Both the position numbers and the translations under genes were made by a program. The notes below the pieces were generated by a model. The model had not been told where the DNA came from, made no database searches, and worked only from the letters and a program-made list of their open reading frames with translations. Source: Gorsachius magnificus (taxonomy: Eukaryota; Chordata; Aves; Pelecaniformes; Ardeidae). From it: DNA of 64,000 bases. The stretch lies in the NCBI GenBank assembly GCA_034008185.1, contig CM067081.1:153666258-153730257 (forward strand), written 5' to 3'. Shown one piece after another: positions 40,101-46,400 of this stretch (the stretch's first letter is position 1; each line of letters begins with the position of its first letter).

Positions 40101-41249
40101 TGCCGTTAAGTGCCACATCTACCCATCTTCTAAACACCTTCAGGGATGGGGACTCCACCACTTCCCTGGGCAGCCCGTTCCAATGCTTGACAACCCTTTC
40201 GGTGAGGAAATTTTTCCTAATGTCCAACCTAAACCTCCTTTGGTGCAACTTGAGGCCATTTCCTCTTGTCCTATTGCCTGTTACCTGGGAGACCAACACC
40301 CACCTCACTACAGCCTCCTGTCAGGCAGTTGTAGAGGGCGATAAGGTCTCCCCTCAGCCTCCTCTACTCCAGGCTGAACAACCCTAGTTCCTTCAGCCAC
40401 TTCTCATAAGCCTTGTGCTCCAGACCCCTCACCAGCGTCATTGCCCTTCTCTGGACACACTCCAGCACCTCAATGTCCTTCTTGTAGTGGGGGGCCCAAA
40501 ACTGAACACAGTATTCCAGATGCGGCCTCACCAATGCTGAGTACAGGGGGACAATCGCTTCCTTACTCCTGCTGGCCACACTATTCCTGATCCAAGCCAG
40601 GATGCCATTGGCCTTCTTGGCCACCTAGGCACACTGCTGGCTCATATTCATCCAGTTGTCAACCAGTACCCCCACGTCCTTTTCTGCCATGCAGCTCTCC
40701 AGTCACTCTTCCCCAAGCCTGTAGCATTGCATGGGGTTGTGACCCAAGAGCAGGACCCAGCACTTGGCGTTGTTGAACCTCATACAGTTGGCCTCAGCCC
40801 ATCAATCCAGCCTATATGTTTGTGTCTATAAATAAAACAGGCCACATTCTTTGAACATTTCTGAAATATCTCAATTTTCTAACCTTTTTTCCCTTACCAT
40901 GTTAATAAAGTTACTCGTTACATCCATTCCCACTGTGTAAATAATTTGGGTCATTCAAAGTTGTTTGGGGCTTTTTTTCCCATGAAATAAAGTATTTAAC
41001 CAGCAGCCTTTTGCCCCTTTTGCATTCCTCCTGGAACACAAGCATCAACAACAGCAGCAAATGATTGAATCTCACAAGTCTCTGAGCACTGTATCAGTCT
41101 GAATTCAGGCTTGTTACCTCAGAAAGAGAGAAGGAAAACTGAAAATAACTCACTGAGAATTTGACTTGGCAGCTTTCCTCCCCCAGGTAGCAGAGGTCCC
41201 CAGAAACATTTGTCTCCAGCCACAGATGCTCTCCGTTCACAGCATTTTC
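934..41249 (-). CDS. DGKI: Diacylglycerol kinase iota, partial (18 internal coding exons, joined on minus strand)
   Basis: Type IV diacylglycerol kinase: phosphorylates diacylglycerol to phosphatidic acid with ATP, ending DAG signalling to PKC and RasGRP targets. Eighteen exons join in frame to 544 codons plus a split codon with no stop. Residue numbers count from the first visible residue. C1-1 runs from H8 (HLW) through exon 3 ([13 protein letters not shown]) and exon 4. C1-2 runs from H81/H82 through CKQC and HNKVTC. The MARCKS-like basic segment is at 169-183. DAGKc carries VNPKSGGN (210-217), GGDGT (262-266) and LPLGTGND (288-295). DAGKa begins near [12 protein letters not shown] (357) and runs past 530. 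The MARCKS segment and the GNEDNKGRPF junction fit iota rather than zeta. Missing from the window are the N-terminus (upstream of 64000) and the C-terminal ankyrin repeats and PDZ ligand (before base 1). All splice sites are GT-AG. The iota assignment rests on recalled human sequence. Confidence 0.96.
1136..1215. repeat. A-rich (AAAC)n/(AAAAC)n simple repeat
   Basis: AAAC and AAAAC units broken by two short non-repeat patches. On the gene strand this is a roughly 80-nt TTTG-rich tract ending at the exon 934-1133 acceptor, so it doubles as its polypyrimidine tract. Confidence 0.85.
3374..3410. other. Perfect short inverted repeat (hairpin)
   Basis: Arms of 13 bp (TACAGTAAAAACA and its exact reverse complement) flank an 11-base loop made of alternating TGCATGC. 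The total stem-loop of 37 nt is too short for a usual pre-miRNA. No target duplication is evident. Confidence 0.85.
3696..3807 (-). CDS. DGKI: DGKI exon (DAGKa)
   Basis: 112 bp: completes the split Arg codon and adds 37 codons, [20 protein letters not shown] then [17 protein letters not shown]. The acceptor is CTTTCTGTAG and the donor TCACTG|GTGAGT. GDHRDF has Arg where recalled human has His. Confidence 0.96.
3808..5309 (-). other. DGKI intron
   Basis: 1.5 kb. It contains the hAT element at 4507-4828. The remainder is unassigned; open frames here are not supported. Confidence 0.85.
4507..4828. mobile_element. Non-autonomous hAT DNA transposon (MITE-like)
   Basis: A 322-bp element. Terminal inverted repeats are CAGACGTCTCCAAA at the left and CAGCAGTCTCCAAA (reverse complement of the right end), 12 of 14 identical and of the CAG..CTCCAAA type seen in hAT elements. 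It is flanked by 8-bp direct repeats GTCTAAAG (4499-4506) and CTCTAGAG (4829-4836). These match at six of eight bases and fit the known hAT target preference nTCTAGAn. The interior is AT-rich without a transposase. The mismatches suggest age. Confidence 0.75.
5310..5383 (-). CDS. DGKI: DGKI exon (DAGKa)
   Basis: 74 bp: 24 codons plus AG of a split Arg codon. It encodes [20 protein letters not shown] then LNIP. The acceptor is GGCTTTGTAG and the donor CCCAG|GTAAGC. The intron to the preceding exon is only 222 bp, the shortest in the window. Confidence 0.95.
5606..5668 (-). CDS. DGKI: DGKI exon (DAGKa)
   Basis: 63 bp, 21 codons, phase 0/0. It encodes [21 protein letters not shown]. The acceptor is TTCCATTTCAG and the donor GTTGTG|GTAAGT. 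Thr replaces Ser of human AAFSDF (recalled). The FLQRSSRDL string separates iota from zeta. Confidence 0.95.
5669..6541 (-). other. DGKI intron
   Basis: 873 bp, AT-rich, with a T run at 5811-5823. Nothing else recognised. Confidence 0.8.
6542..6597 (-). CDS. DGKI: DGKI exon (DAGKa)
   Basis: 56 bp: completes the split Glu codon and adds 18 codons, [18 protein letters not shown], one of the best-conserved strings in the DGK family. The acceptor is CCTTTCACAG and the donor GCAGGG|GTGAGT. Confidence 0.96.
6598..10276 (-). other. DGKI intron
   Basis: 3.7 kb. It holds an ancient LINE piece (7150-7470) and a G-rich patch (8694-8718). No exon recognised. Confidence 0.85.
7150..7470 (-). mobile_element. 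Ancient CR1/L3-like LINE fragment
   Basis: Reads as the complement of the 3' part of an amniote CR1-clade LINE. Diagnostic antisense phrases are AATGGTTAATTATTCTCACT, CAGATTAAAGAGCCCC and TCTTCTCCTTGAGTAAATAC, then a CGCCTCTTAACCTTCTTT block. The element is on the minus strand, the sense orientation of DGKI. The ends are approximate and the family name is from memory. Confidence 0.65.
10277..10355 (-). CDS. DGKI: DGKI exon (start of DAGKa)
   Basis: 79 bp: 26 codons plus G of a split Glu codon. It encodes [20 protein letters not shown] then EFHESR, the first conserved block of the DAGK accessory domain. The acceptor is TTCAATTACAG and the donor AGAG|GTAATA. Ser replaces Asn of human LPLNVF (recalled). 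Too short for the usual ORF cut-off. Confidence 0.96.
10356..11471 (-). other. DGKI intron
   Basis: 1.1 kb, AT-rich. Nothing recognised. Confidence 0.8.
11472..11609 (-). CDS. DGKI: DGKI exon (end of DAGKc, linker to DAGKa)
   Basis: 138 bp, 46 codons, phase 0/0. It encodes [34 protein letters not shown] and [12 protein letters not shown]. The acceptor is CTGCTGTCAG. The in-frame donor is AAG|GTTAGA, required by the phase of the next exon. A stronger-looking donor, GTAAGG, overlaps it 5 nt upstream and would shift the frame (see finding). Confidence 0.95.
11610..12187 (-). other. DGKI intron
   Basis: 578 bp between two catalytic exons. Open frames read through it (for example 11477-11878 on plus) but show no family resemblance. 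Nothing else recognised. Confidence 0.8.
12188..12301 (-). CDS. DGKI: DGKI exon (DAGKc)
   Basis: 114 bp, 38 codons, phase 0/0. It encodes [20 protein letters not shown] then [26 protein letters not shown] is a conserved DAGKc catalytic motif. The acceptor is CATTTTATAG and the donor GGTGGG|GTAAGC. The four-proline run and the Ala replace the QPPVG of the human protein (recalled). Confidence 0.97.
12936..12981. repeat. (AT)n followed by (AC)n microsatellite
   Basis: An uninterrupted AT dinucleotide run of about 15 bases, a short spacer, then an AC run ending in ATATGTATAT. Confidence 0.85.
14976..14994. repeat. Poly-A tract (19)
   Basis: An uninterrupted run of 19 A. No adjacent retroposon body is recognised. 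Confidence 0.85.
15842..15902 (-). CDS. DGKI: DGKI exon (DAGKc, GGDGT motif)
   Basis: 61 bp: it completes the split Ala codon and adds 20 codons, [20 protein letters not shown]. It ends exactly at the invariant GGDGT nucleotide-binding motif, whose second Gly is essential in this family. The acceptor is CCTGGCCAG and the donor GGGACG|GTAAGT. GC-rich compared with the flanking intron. Confidence 0.97.
15903..17359 (-). other. DGKI intron
   Basis: 1.46 kb. A short CA-rich patch lies near 16165-16180. Nothing else recognised. Confidence 0.8.
17360..17442 (-). CDS. DGKI: DGKI exon (DAGKc)
   Basis: 83 bp: 27 codons plus GC of a split Ala codon. It encodes [20 protein letters not shown] then SQEGPRDA, a DAGKc helix and the NPRQVFDL signature. 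The acceptor is CTTTTCCCAG and the donor GATGC|GTAAGT. Arg replaces the Lys of human GPKDA (recalled). Confidence 0.96.
17695..17790 (-). mobile_element. Ancient CR1/L3-like LINE fragment (3' end)
   Basis: Contains GGGTCAGACCAAAGGTTCAG and CAACCTGTTCTCC, the complement of the 3'-terminal region of an amniote CR1-clade LINE. It may belong with the piece at 18340-18660. Boundaries are approximate. Confidence 0.5.
18340..18660 (-). mobile_element. Ancient CR1/L3-like LINE fragment
   Basis: Diagnostic antisense phrases AGCATCCACAACATCCTATG, GCAAGGAGTTTTAC and CAGTTTCATTTGATATCCTC correspond to the complement of the last part of LINE ORF2 or its 3'UTR. It is in sense orientation to DGKI and degraded. 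Confidence 0.65.
19264..19359 (-). CDS. DGKI: DGKI exon (start of catalytic DAGKc)
   Basis: 96 bp, 32 codons, phase 0/0. It encodes [20 protein letters not shown] then [12 protein letters not shown]; the VNPKSGGN element is the conserved opening strand and loop of the DAG kinase catalytic domain. The acceptor is TGTTTCTCAG and the donor AATCAG|GTAAGA. Confidence 0.97.
19360..20670 (-). other. DGKI intron
   Basis: 1.3 kb, containing a short CR1 3' end (20030-20110). Nothing else recognised. Confidence 0.8.
20030..20110 (+). mobile_element. CR1 LINE 3' terminal fragment
   Basis: GTTGGACTAGATGACCTC, AAGGTCCCTTCCAACCC and the terminal ATTCTATGATTCT repeat are the conserved 3' end of avian CR1. 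5'-truncated to about 80 bp, antisense to DGKI. Confidence 0.93.
20671..20745 (-). CDS. DGKI: DGKI exon (MARCKS-like basic segment / NLS)
   Basis: 75 bp, 25 codons, phase 0/0. It encodes [20 protein letters not shown] then KRGNE. The [14 protein letters not shown] run is the MARCKS phosphorylation-site-like segment of type IV DGKs, known in DGK zeta as a PKC-regulated nuclear-localisation signal. The acceptor is TTTGATGTAG and the donor AATGAA|GTAGGT. The short GNE-DNK junction differs from recalled human GMEQENK by a small deletion. Confidence 0.95.
21046..21141 (-). CDS. Candidate in-frame acidic cassette exon of DGKI (unconfirmed)
   Basis: 96 bp, 32 stop-free codons, phase 0/0 with the neighbouring DGKI exons. 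The predicted peptide includes [15 protein letters not shown] and YPYWEGWQ: seven acidic residues, no basic ones and four Trp. The acceptor is TCTTTATGCAG and the donor GGCAG|GTACAA (weak at +5). The segment is GC-rich and keeps several CpGs while the flanking intron is AT-rich, as avian coding exons often do. I do not recognise the peptide. It would place an acidic patch immediately before the basic MARCKS-like segment. It could instead be a GC-rich noncoding element. Confidence 0.35.
21377..21414. repeat. Short tandem repeat, unit GGGGTTTCTGTTTGC
   Basis: Two copies of a 15-bp unit in a G/T-rich stretch that begins a few bases earlier with GGGTGAGAGGGG. Confidence 0.75.
22779..22847 (-). 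CDS. Candidate in-frame cassette exon of DGKI (unconfirmed)
   Basis: 69 bp, 23 codons without a stop, phase 0/0, so it would insert cleanly between KKPQ and NSLK just ahead of the MARCKS-like segment. The predicted peptide starts [13 protein letters not shown] and ends [10 protein letters not shown]. The acceptor is CCCTTTCCAG, with an exact TACTAAC branch-point match whose A lies about 19 nt upstream of the exon. The donor GAG|GTACAG is weak at +5, as is common for alternative exons. I do not recall this peptide in human DGKI. It could be a chance pair of splice motifs. Confidence 0.4.
27434..27550 (-). CDS. DGKI: DGKI exon (end of C1-2, linker to MARCKS region)
   Basis: 117 bp, 39 codons, phase 0/0. 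It encodes [20 protein letters not shown] and [19 protein letters not shown]: the last Cys/His ligands of C1-2 and the hydrophobic linker typical of type IV DGKs. The acceptor is CTCTTCCAG and the donor CCTCAG|GTAACT. The intron that follows in transcript order is the 6.7-kb one holding two candidate cassette exons. Confidence 0.96.
27551..28143 (-). other. DGKI intron
   Basis: 593 bp, with an A-rich (AAACC)n-like simple repeat near 27748-27810. Nothing else recognised. Confidence 0.8.
27748..27810. repeat. A-rich AAACC/AAAAC simple repeat
   Basis: Imperfect AAACC, AAAAC and ACAAA units with a run of nine A. Confidence 0.8.
28144..28215 (-). CDS. DGKI: DGKI exon (C1-2 core)
   Basis: 72 bp, 24 codons, phase 0/0. 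It encodes [18 protein letters not shown] and SWCKLA, carrying further zinc ligands of C1-2. The acceptor is TTATTCTAG and the donor CTGGCG|GTAAGT. The penultimate residue is Leu (CTG), whereas recalled human DGKI and DGKZ have Gln (CAG) in WCKQA; this one-base difference is listed as a finding. Confidence 0.95.
28663..28695 (+). other. Predicted G-quadruplex motif
   Basis: Four G runs of 4, 3, 4 and 5, separated by loops of 7, 7 and 3 that are almost all T, inside a T/G simple-sequence tract. It lies on the strand opposite to DGKI mRNA, so any structure would be in the template DNA strand, not the pre-mRNA. Confidence 0.6.
28975..29060 (-). mobile_element. Ancient CR1/L3-like LINE fragment
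   Basis: AATTCTAAGGCTGGAAAAGA, CCATTGGGTCATGTACTT and CTTGTACATAACATAGGC correspond to the complement of a CR1-clade 3' end (the aggccagaagggaccatt type). Short and diverged. Confidence 0.5.
31610..31680 (+). mobile_element. Possible CR1/L3-like LINE 3' tail
   Basis: GGACTGGATGCTGGGCCACA, TGGTCTGAA and TTCTTATGTT resemble the 3' end of an amniote CR1-clade LINE in plus orientation. The match is short. Confidence 0.4.
33557..33622 (-). CDS. DGKI: DGKI exon (start of C1-2)
   Basis: 66 bp, 22 codons, phase 0/0. It encodes [12 protein letters not shown] followed by [10 protein letters not shown], the start of the extended second C1 domain with its first His and C-x2-C pair. The acceptor is CTTTTGCAG and the donor GGAAAG|GTAAGA. 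Asp replaces the Glu of human DGKI (recalled). Confidence 0.95.
33623..34284 (-). other. DGKI intron
   Basis: 662 bp, A/T-rich and purine-rich near 33900-34080. Nothing else recognised. Confidence 0.8.
34285..34341 (-). CDS. DGKI: DGKI exon (end of C1-1, linker)
   Basis: 57 bp, 19 codons, phase 0/0. It encodes [19 protein letters not shown]: the last Cys of C1-1 and the linker to C1-2. The acceptor is TTAATGCCAG and the donor AGAGAA|GTAAGT. Too short for a standard ORF search, but the peptide matches DGKI throughout. Confidence 0.95.
34342..36753 (-). other. DGKI intron
   Basis: 2.4 kb, AT-rich. Plus-strand open frames near 35.5-36.1 kb show no family resemblance. Nothing recognised. Confidence 0.8.
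36754..36828 (-). CDS. DGKI: DGKI exon (C1-1 core)
   Basis: 75 bp, 25 codons, phase 0/0. It encodes [20 protein letters not shown]...EQLEK, the zinc-binding C-x2-C and H-x2-C core of C1-1. The acceptor is CTCTTGCAG and the donor GAGAAG|GTAAGA. Asn and Met replace Thr and Ile of the human segment as I recall it, both conservative positions between metal ligands. Confidence 0.96.
38515..38640 (-). mobile_element. Ancient CR1/L3-like LINE 3' end
   Basis: ACACAAGAACAGTGGTACTG, GGGTCAGACCAAAGGTCCAC and ATCCTGTCTCCAAC are the complement of a CR1-clade 3' terminus, which characteristically begins (in antisense) with CATAAGAACA-like repeats. Roughly 125 bp; the 5' boundary is unclear. Confidence 0.65.
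39342..39898 (+). mobile_element. Avian endogenous retrovirus solo LTR
   Basis: 557 bp starting TGCCCTGGTTTTGGCTGAGA and ending AACTACAACA: TG...CA ends with a short imperfect inverted repeat. It is flanked by an exact 5-bp target-site duplication TGAGT (39337-39341 and 39899-39903). Internal phrases such as GACAGAGTTGATTTTC and TTCCTAGTAGCTGGCATAGT match a widespread bird LTR family recalled from other genomes. A TATA-like AGTATAGAAACTGG near 39586-39600 and a TTAAACTGTC stretch near 39761 are consistent with U3 and R. No internal viral genes; a solo LTR left by recombination. The strand is inferred from these signals. Confidence 0.85.
40003..40820 (-). mobile_element. CR1 LINE, 5'-truncated, ORF2 C-terminal part
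   Basis: About 820 bp in sense with DGKI. Minus-strand frames encode the CR1 reverse-transcriptase C-terminus, for example [20 protein letters not shown] and [15 protein letters not shown] (40364-40624), continuing in another frame with [20 protein letters not shown] and [14 protein letters not shown] (40093-40308). A frame change between the two and an in-frame stop upstream show it is dead. The 3' end is at 40003 (complement of the ATTCTATGATTCT-type tail). Confidence 0.95.
40093..40624 (-). pseudogene. CR1 ORF2 remnant (RT C-terminus), frameshifted
   Basis: The coding remnant of the CR1 at 40003-40820. Two overlapping-in-meaning frames together cover the last ~160 codons of a CR1 ORF2, with a frame change around 40310-40364. 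Not expected to be expressed. Confidence 0.88.
41154..41249 (-). CDS. DGKI: DGKI exon (start of C1-1)
   Basis: Most 5' exon visible, 96 bp, 32 codons, phase 0 at both ends. It encodes [10 protein letters not shown]...GDLCYLGEE...CQVKFS, the start of the first cysteine-rich C1 domain (His of HLW, first Cys pair). The acceptor reads TTTTCTCAG and the donor TCA|GTGAGT. In human DGKI the preceding residues come from a GC-rich first coding exon. Nothing like it is seen between 41250 and 64000, so this is probably coding exon 2. Confidence 0.95.
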
Positions 41250-43287
41250 CTGAGAAAAGATGATTGTTAACCTGGTTTGTGAAATTCAGCCACGTGAGTA
41301 TAGAGAAAAAAGATCTGCTTTTCACCACAGATTTAGAAAAGGAAAAAAAAAACAAACCCAACCACACAACCACGTGTCATTTTGTTTTTCTACAACACAA
41401 AGCCGTAATAGTATTATCCTGGCTGACCACCCCTGCTTAAAGGATGCTGACACAATGAATGATGTCTCGCCAACCAGAACCAAAGTATTGTTTTGTATAG
41501 TTCAGTGAAACTTTGCCCATGTTCTTCCCACACACTGCATAGTTTAACTGGGACTCTAGACTTCATAAAGATGAGATGTACACAGAAATTTAAAGAAACA
41601 GAAAATCAAGGGAGACGAAACAAAACCATGACTACTGAACTTTCAATTGGAAAAGCCCAAAAATTTGAGAACCAGGCCCAGAAGTGCAAGATAACATACT
41701 GACTAAAGCTTTAGGATGATGGGATAGTTTAGACAGAGAAAAATGCTTTCTTTAAAATGTTGTTAATGAAAATATCAACTGTTTATGAAAATATCAACAG
41801 AATATTAAGTGGCCAAGAGAGATCAGACTTTAATATTAAACCTCAAAGAACAATACATTCTACTGAGAACACTCTCAAAAAAAAAAAGTCTACCTTGCAC
41901 ACTGACAATTAGTAATGATTAACAGGGTAACATCTGCTTTTACTTTGACAGCCTCATTTGACCAAATCTGTCCATTAATTCTATAAAAATTCCTGTTCTG
42001 AGGAAATTTGGTTGCAGAAAGACTACAGTTTTGACTTGACTCTAATCCTGGCTCGACTAAAAAGCTTAAGAAGTCTACTGTACACTACTTGAGCAAAGTG
42101 AATAAACAGGATTTCTGTTCAGCCAGAATTAGAGCATGATGGAAAATGCTTTGACAGTCTCTGACATTTGGTTCCCACACTGCAGAAGTCACAAATGATG
42201 ACGCTTACCAAACAGATGGCGTCCGACAGCAGGATGCTCCGAAATAGCCATCTTGGTTAAAATAATTTATTTAAAATACCACTGACAGTTACAAAGTGAT
42301 GAAATGAGAATGATTCTCTTGCCATGCAGATTTCTTAGGTAATACAGAGAAGCAGAAGTGGCAAAATCCTTCGCCTTCTGGAGTACAAGTGCATCCACAA
42401 TAGCCAAGACCTATGCAAGCCTGCAGGTGATGCCTACCACAACTATGGTGCTCACTTCAAATAAACCAAGAGGAACAAAAGCAGCATTGGGGGTTTTTTC
42501 TGCTGAGAGGTCTGCTTGTTCACAGGTCTTCTAAATTTATCAGAAATGCTCCCATTTATGTCAGACTCCGTATTATCTCTCAGTGCAAGGGGCTGCATGA
42601 GAGCAAGACTTGGATTCTAGTCTACCGTCATTGCACCCTGGTTAATCTTCATTTAGTGACACACCCTTCTATACCTCCATTTCTTCTCATCCTTTCATCT
42701 GCCTGTCCACCTGAACTGTAGACTCCCTGGTCCAGAGATTTTCCTAAACTGTACAGTTCATTGCACAATATTTTAGGTGAGGCTTTTGAACACTTTTATA
42801 ATGCAAAAGAGCTTTTAAGGACTTGAACTAGCTTAAGAAATTCTTCAAGCCTTACTCAGGTAGTAAATTATTCAGATTGTAAATTCTTTCCCTTTAAGAT
42901 AAGTTTATCCTTATATTAAAGCAATTTTCTCTGGCAAGAACTTTATCAGTTTTACAGCACTTCGTGAAAGACTAGTCACATCATACTAATAAAATTACTA
43001 TGCCCACACTATTGCCCAACATCTTAATTTCCTCTCTAGTTTATGAGGAGCCAGACAAGAAGACCAAAACAGGAGGATATGAGCTCAAGGAGTGTTTGAC
43101 CCGAGCACATTCTCTGCTGACGAAACAGTGCAAACTCAATGTTATAACCCAGAGCTAAATTGTATAGATTATAAAAGACACCTTTTAGGAAGAATCAACC
43201 ATGAATGCTAAGTAAGAAAGCACACAGCTCTTGGGACATAATTTTTAACAAGGAATCAAAATTCCATTAAAAAAGTAGATTAAATGC

Positions 43288-43472
43288 CCTTTGTAGCTCA
43301 TGCTATGATAGAGTTCTGACAAGAGGCCATTTCCATAACCTATTTACACTGATTGTTCCAGACGGTATCACAGATTCAAATGTCTGACTTTACATCACAG
43401 TGTAAATAAAATCAGTAAGCAGACTACAAGGATGACCTTTGTAGCTCATGCTATGATAGAGTTCTGACAAGA
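43288..43472. repeat. Exact 37-bp direct repeat, offset 148 bp
   Basis: Copies at 43288-43324 and 43436-43472, beginning CCTTTGTAGCTCATGCTATG and ending GACAAGA, are identical. The 111-bp interval carries an imperfect inverted repeat (TTTACACTG near 43345, CAGTGTAAA near 43398). Confidence 0.9.
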
Positions 43473-46400
43473 TTAGGTAATAAAAATGTAAATAACCTGA
43501 TCTGGTATAAGTGGCACACGTCCAGATACCTACTGCCAGAAAACAATTTCACAGCACTCTGTGTGAAAACTCACAATTTCAATTCCAGCAAACTGACATT
43601 TGAAAAATCTTTTTTCATCCTGAATCAGAGCAAAGAGATGAGATTTCCCAAGATTAAATGCCCTCCCTCAAAAACTTTTGCCTCTCGATTACTTTGTCTC
43701 AATAAAGATCAAATGGAATTATTTGGACTTCACTGTTTTATATTTTACAGAGCACTGCCACTTATATGATGAGACATTCTGTTGCTGCTTATGAAAATCA
43801 AGATGATATAGTCAAAGTAAAATGCTTTGACCTTTTCCAAGCCCAATTTTTCATTCAATTCTAATAGGAAATTTTGACAAAAATCAATACATTTCTATGA
43901 AGAATTTTGACTTCAGCAAATCAGTATTTTCTACTCCAAAATTTACAGGCAGTATTCCACAATGTGCTGGACAAAGGGTGCTACATATATCAATACATAA
44001 GCTGACAGAGGTCACTGGGACCACCTCTTGTATGAGCTCCTGTTTAACACAAAACTAAAGCACAGTAAAGGCTACATCATCACTTGCATATTTTTGAGAC
44101 AGATGTTTTTCCAACAGAGTTTTGAGTTCAATAACCTTTTCATAAATAATTTGCCAGTTTGGTTTATTTTGCACTTGATGTCTTTATGTTGGCTTTAGGA
44201 GTAAATGGCTACCAAAGAGGCAGTCGTCCTCTTTCTGCCCTTGACCCCCTTAGACCCCAGTCTGCCATTTTCCTCATGCTGGATCTAGTGGCTGTGAAGC
44301 TCACATGAATCAGTTCAACTGATGGAAAAAAATAGATATCTGTACCTACCAAATCAGCTAGACAAAATGACTCATGCTGTGACCACATCACTGCTGGATC
44401 TGACACAAGGAGTGGTGGGTTAAAGGTGGGTTCAGTGGGACCGGTGCTTTTGGTACCAATTCAGTGTCAGAGCAGCTTAGCTGACCTGTCAAACCATTCT
44501 TTTAGGCTGACGTGCTTTGCTTTGGCTTGCTGTGTAGAAAGGGGATACTGCCCATCATCGTGGATAAAGCAGCAATGACTGCGGCTTCGTATTCTACAGT
44601 TAAAAAGAGAACTGGGAACTCTGTTTCCTAGCTTGGCTTCCCAGCCCTTGCAAGTGCACGTATTCAGTGTCCTGTGAAGAGAAAGAGTCCCTGCTCACTG
44701 AAGCGGAGGCAGCAGTGCTTTCCTGGCAGATGCAGCAGCCTGCCTCACAAGGGACATACAAACCCAATATGCTCTCCCAGATGGAGACCTCCCATTTGAT
44801 TGCTCCTGATCCGCTACCACCTTAATAGCAAACAAAAATAATTTCAGTATAGCAAACGTTCCTTGCACATGAAACAAACACCACACACAATCCCCTCTGA
44901 AGTGAAAGAGAAATAGGAATTTGAGGACTAGGAGTTTGGGAACAATGTAATTATCTGTACATGATCATAACTTGCTATGCACATTTCACTAATTCAACTA
45001 GGTTTCTTCTCTTAAGTGGCCCAGCATGGTTAAATGACAGAGCAAGTGTTACCATTTTCCTAAAGCCCTTAAATATCTCCATATCTCACTGTTCATCAAG
45101 CTGCAGTCAGCATGGTTTCAAAAGCAGTGCAGATAAACCTGAGCAATTTGATTTGCCACATCAAGCAGCCACAGATATTCAGCCAAACAAATACACCAGC
45201 CAGCCCAACCTTCTAGGTCAAAGGAGTTGTAGCTCCAATTGTATCAGGAGGAATGGAGCTCTCCTCTACTCTTGCCATGACTGGCCTTCTGCAAAAAAAT
45301 ACATAAGACATTTCTAAAATAAGCCATTAAGAAATTTTTCCCTTTGTTAACACTCCAGTGAGAGATGAATCTTCTTACAAATATAAATTTGGGTGATAAA
45401 CTAATTATTAGTGTAAAATTAGTGCTTAGTCTAACTTTAATTAAACATAGTTGTAAGAAAAATTATGAAAATTATGAGCTTTAGCCCTTTTCTTTATGAA
45501 GTCACTATTGAGCAGAAACAAGTTTGTTTGGATGTCTTTTCCCCAGATGTCTTTATCTCATGTTTGGCTTGTGTTCTACCCTTAACTCTGAAATTCTAGA
45601 GTTTGTAATGCTTATGTTGCAAACAGTAGCCATAGCCCAAATGTTTTGCTGTCTATATATATTCTCAATTTTAACTCCACCTTAGCATATTTTAATTTGA
45701 GAATATTCTTCACATAGAAGTCACCTTTTCTTTAATTATTTCAAATGGAATATGTGGACATAAAACATCACAGAGATATGGTAGTACATCATTACTTCAA
45801 AAAACCTGAAGATATGTAGGTTCCAACTTTCAGAAATATTTTTGGGTGTTCAACTTTTAGGTCTAGGTTCACCACATTCTCTAGCTTTTGCTGCCATTCT
45901 CCTTTCCCCCACCATGCTTTCCAACATCCCTACATCAGCTGCACACTCCTGTATTCTCTGCTGAGCTTTTAAGATTGTTGTTATCATCATCTGAAAGATC
46001 ATCTGTATGCAGAAGCAGAATAACAACATTTGTCTTCATGGAGAAGCAATGTCCAGATGCTATCAACTGAGATGATAATTCCCTATGTTCTCATGAACCA
46101 TTATTTTGGCTGACAACAGCTTAACTTCAGTCCTTTTGGCAGCAATGGGAAAAAACATTTATTTTGAAGAAGGGCACCTTCTGTAATATCACTGCATCCT
46201 CTATACTGCTGAAAAAAAAAAAAGATGGCCACCATTTTAAAATATGACAGACCTCTTTTTTCCCTTTAAATCTCTCTGGAAAGAACATTAGTTGTCAAGC
46301 CTTGACAAAAAGGAAACAGCAAAATAGGACTACTGATCCTGAACACATTGCTTCAACTGTCATCTGCACACAAAATTTCGGCAACTTTTATGTATGCACA

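Larger units (their letters stand above)
36829..41153 (-). other. DGKI intron
   Basis: 4.3 kb. It holds an old LINE piece (38515-38640), an ERV solo LTR (39342-39898) and a truncated CR1 (40003-40820). The remainder is AT-rich and unassigned. Confidence 0.85.

Noticed and set aside
40100..40387. 95-codon plus-strand frame
   Set aside because: Antisense shadow of the CR1 at 40003-40820.
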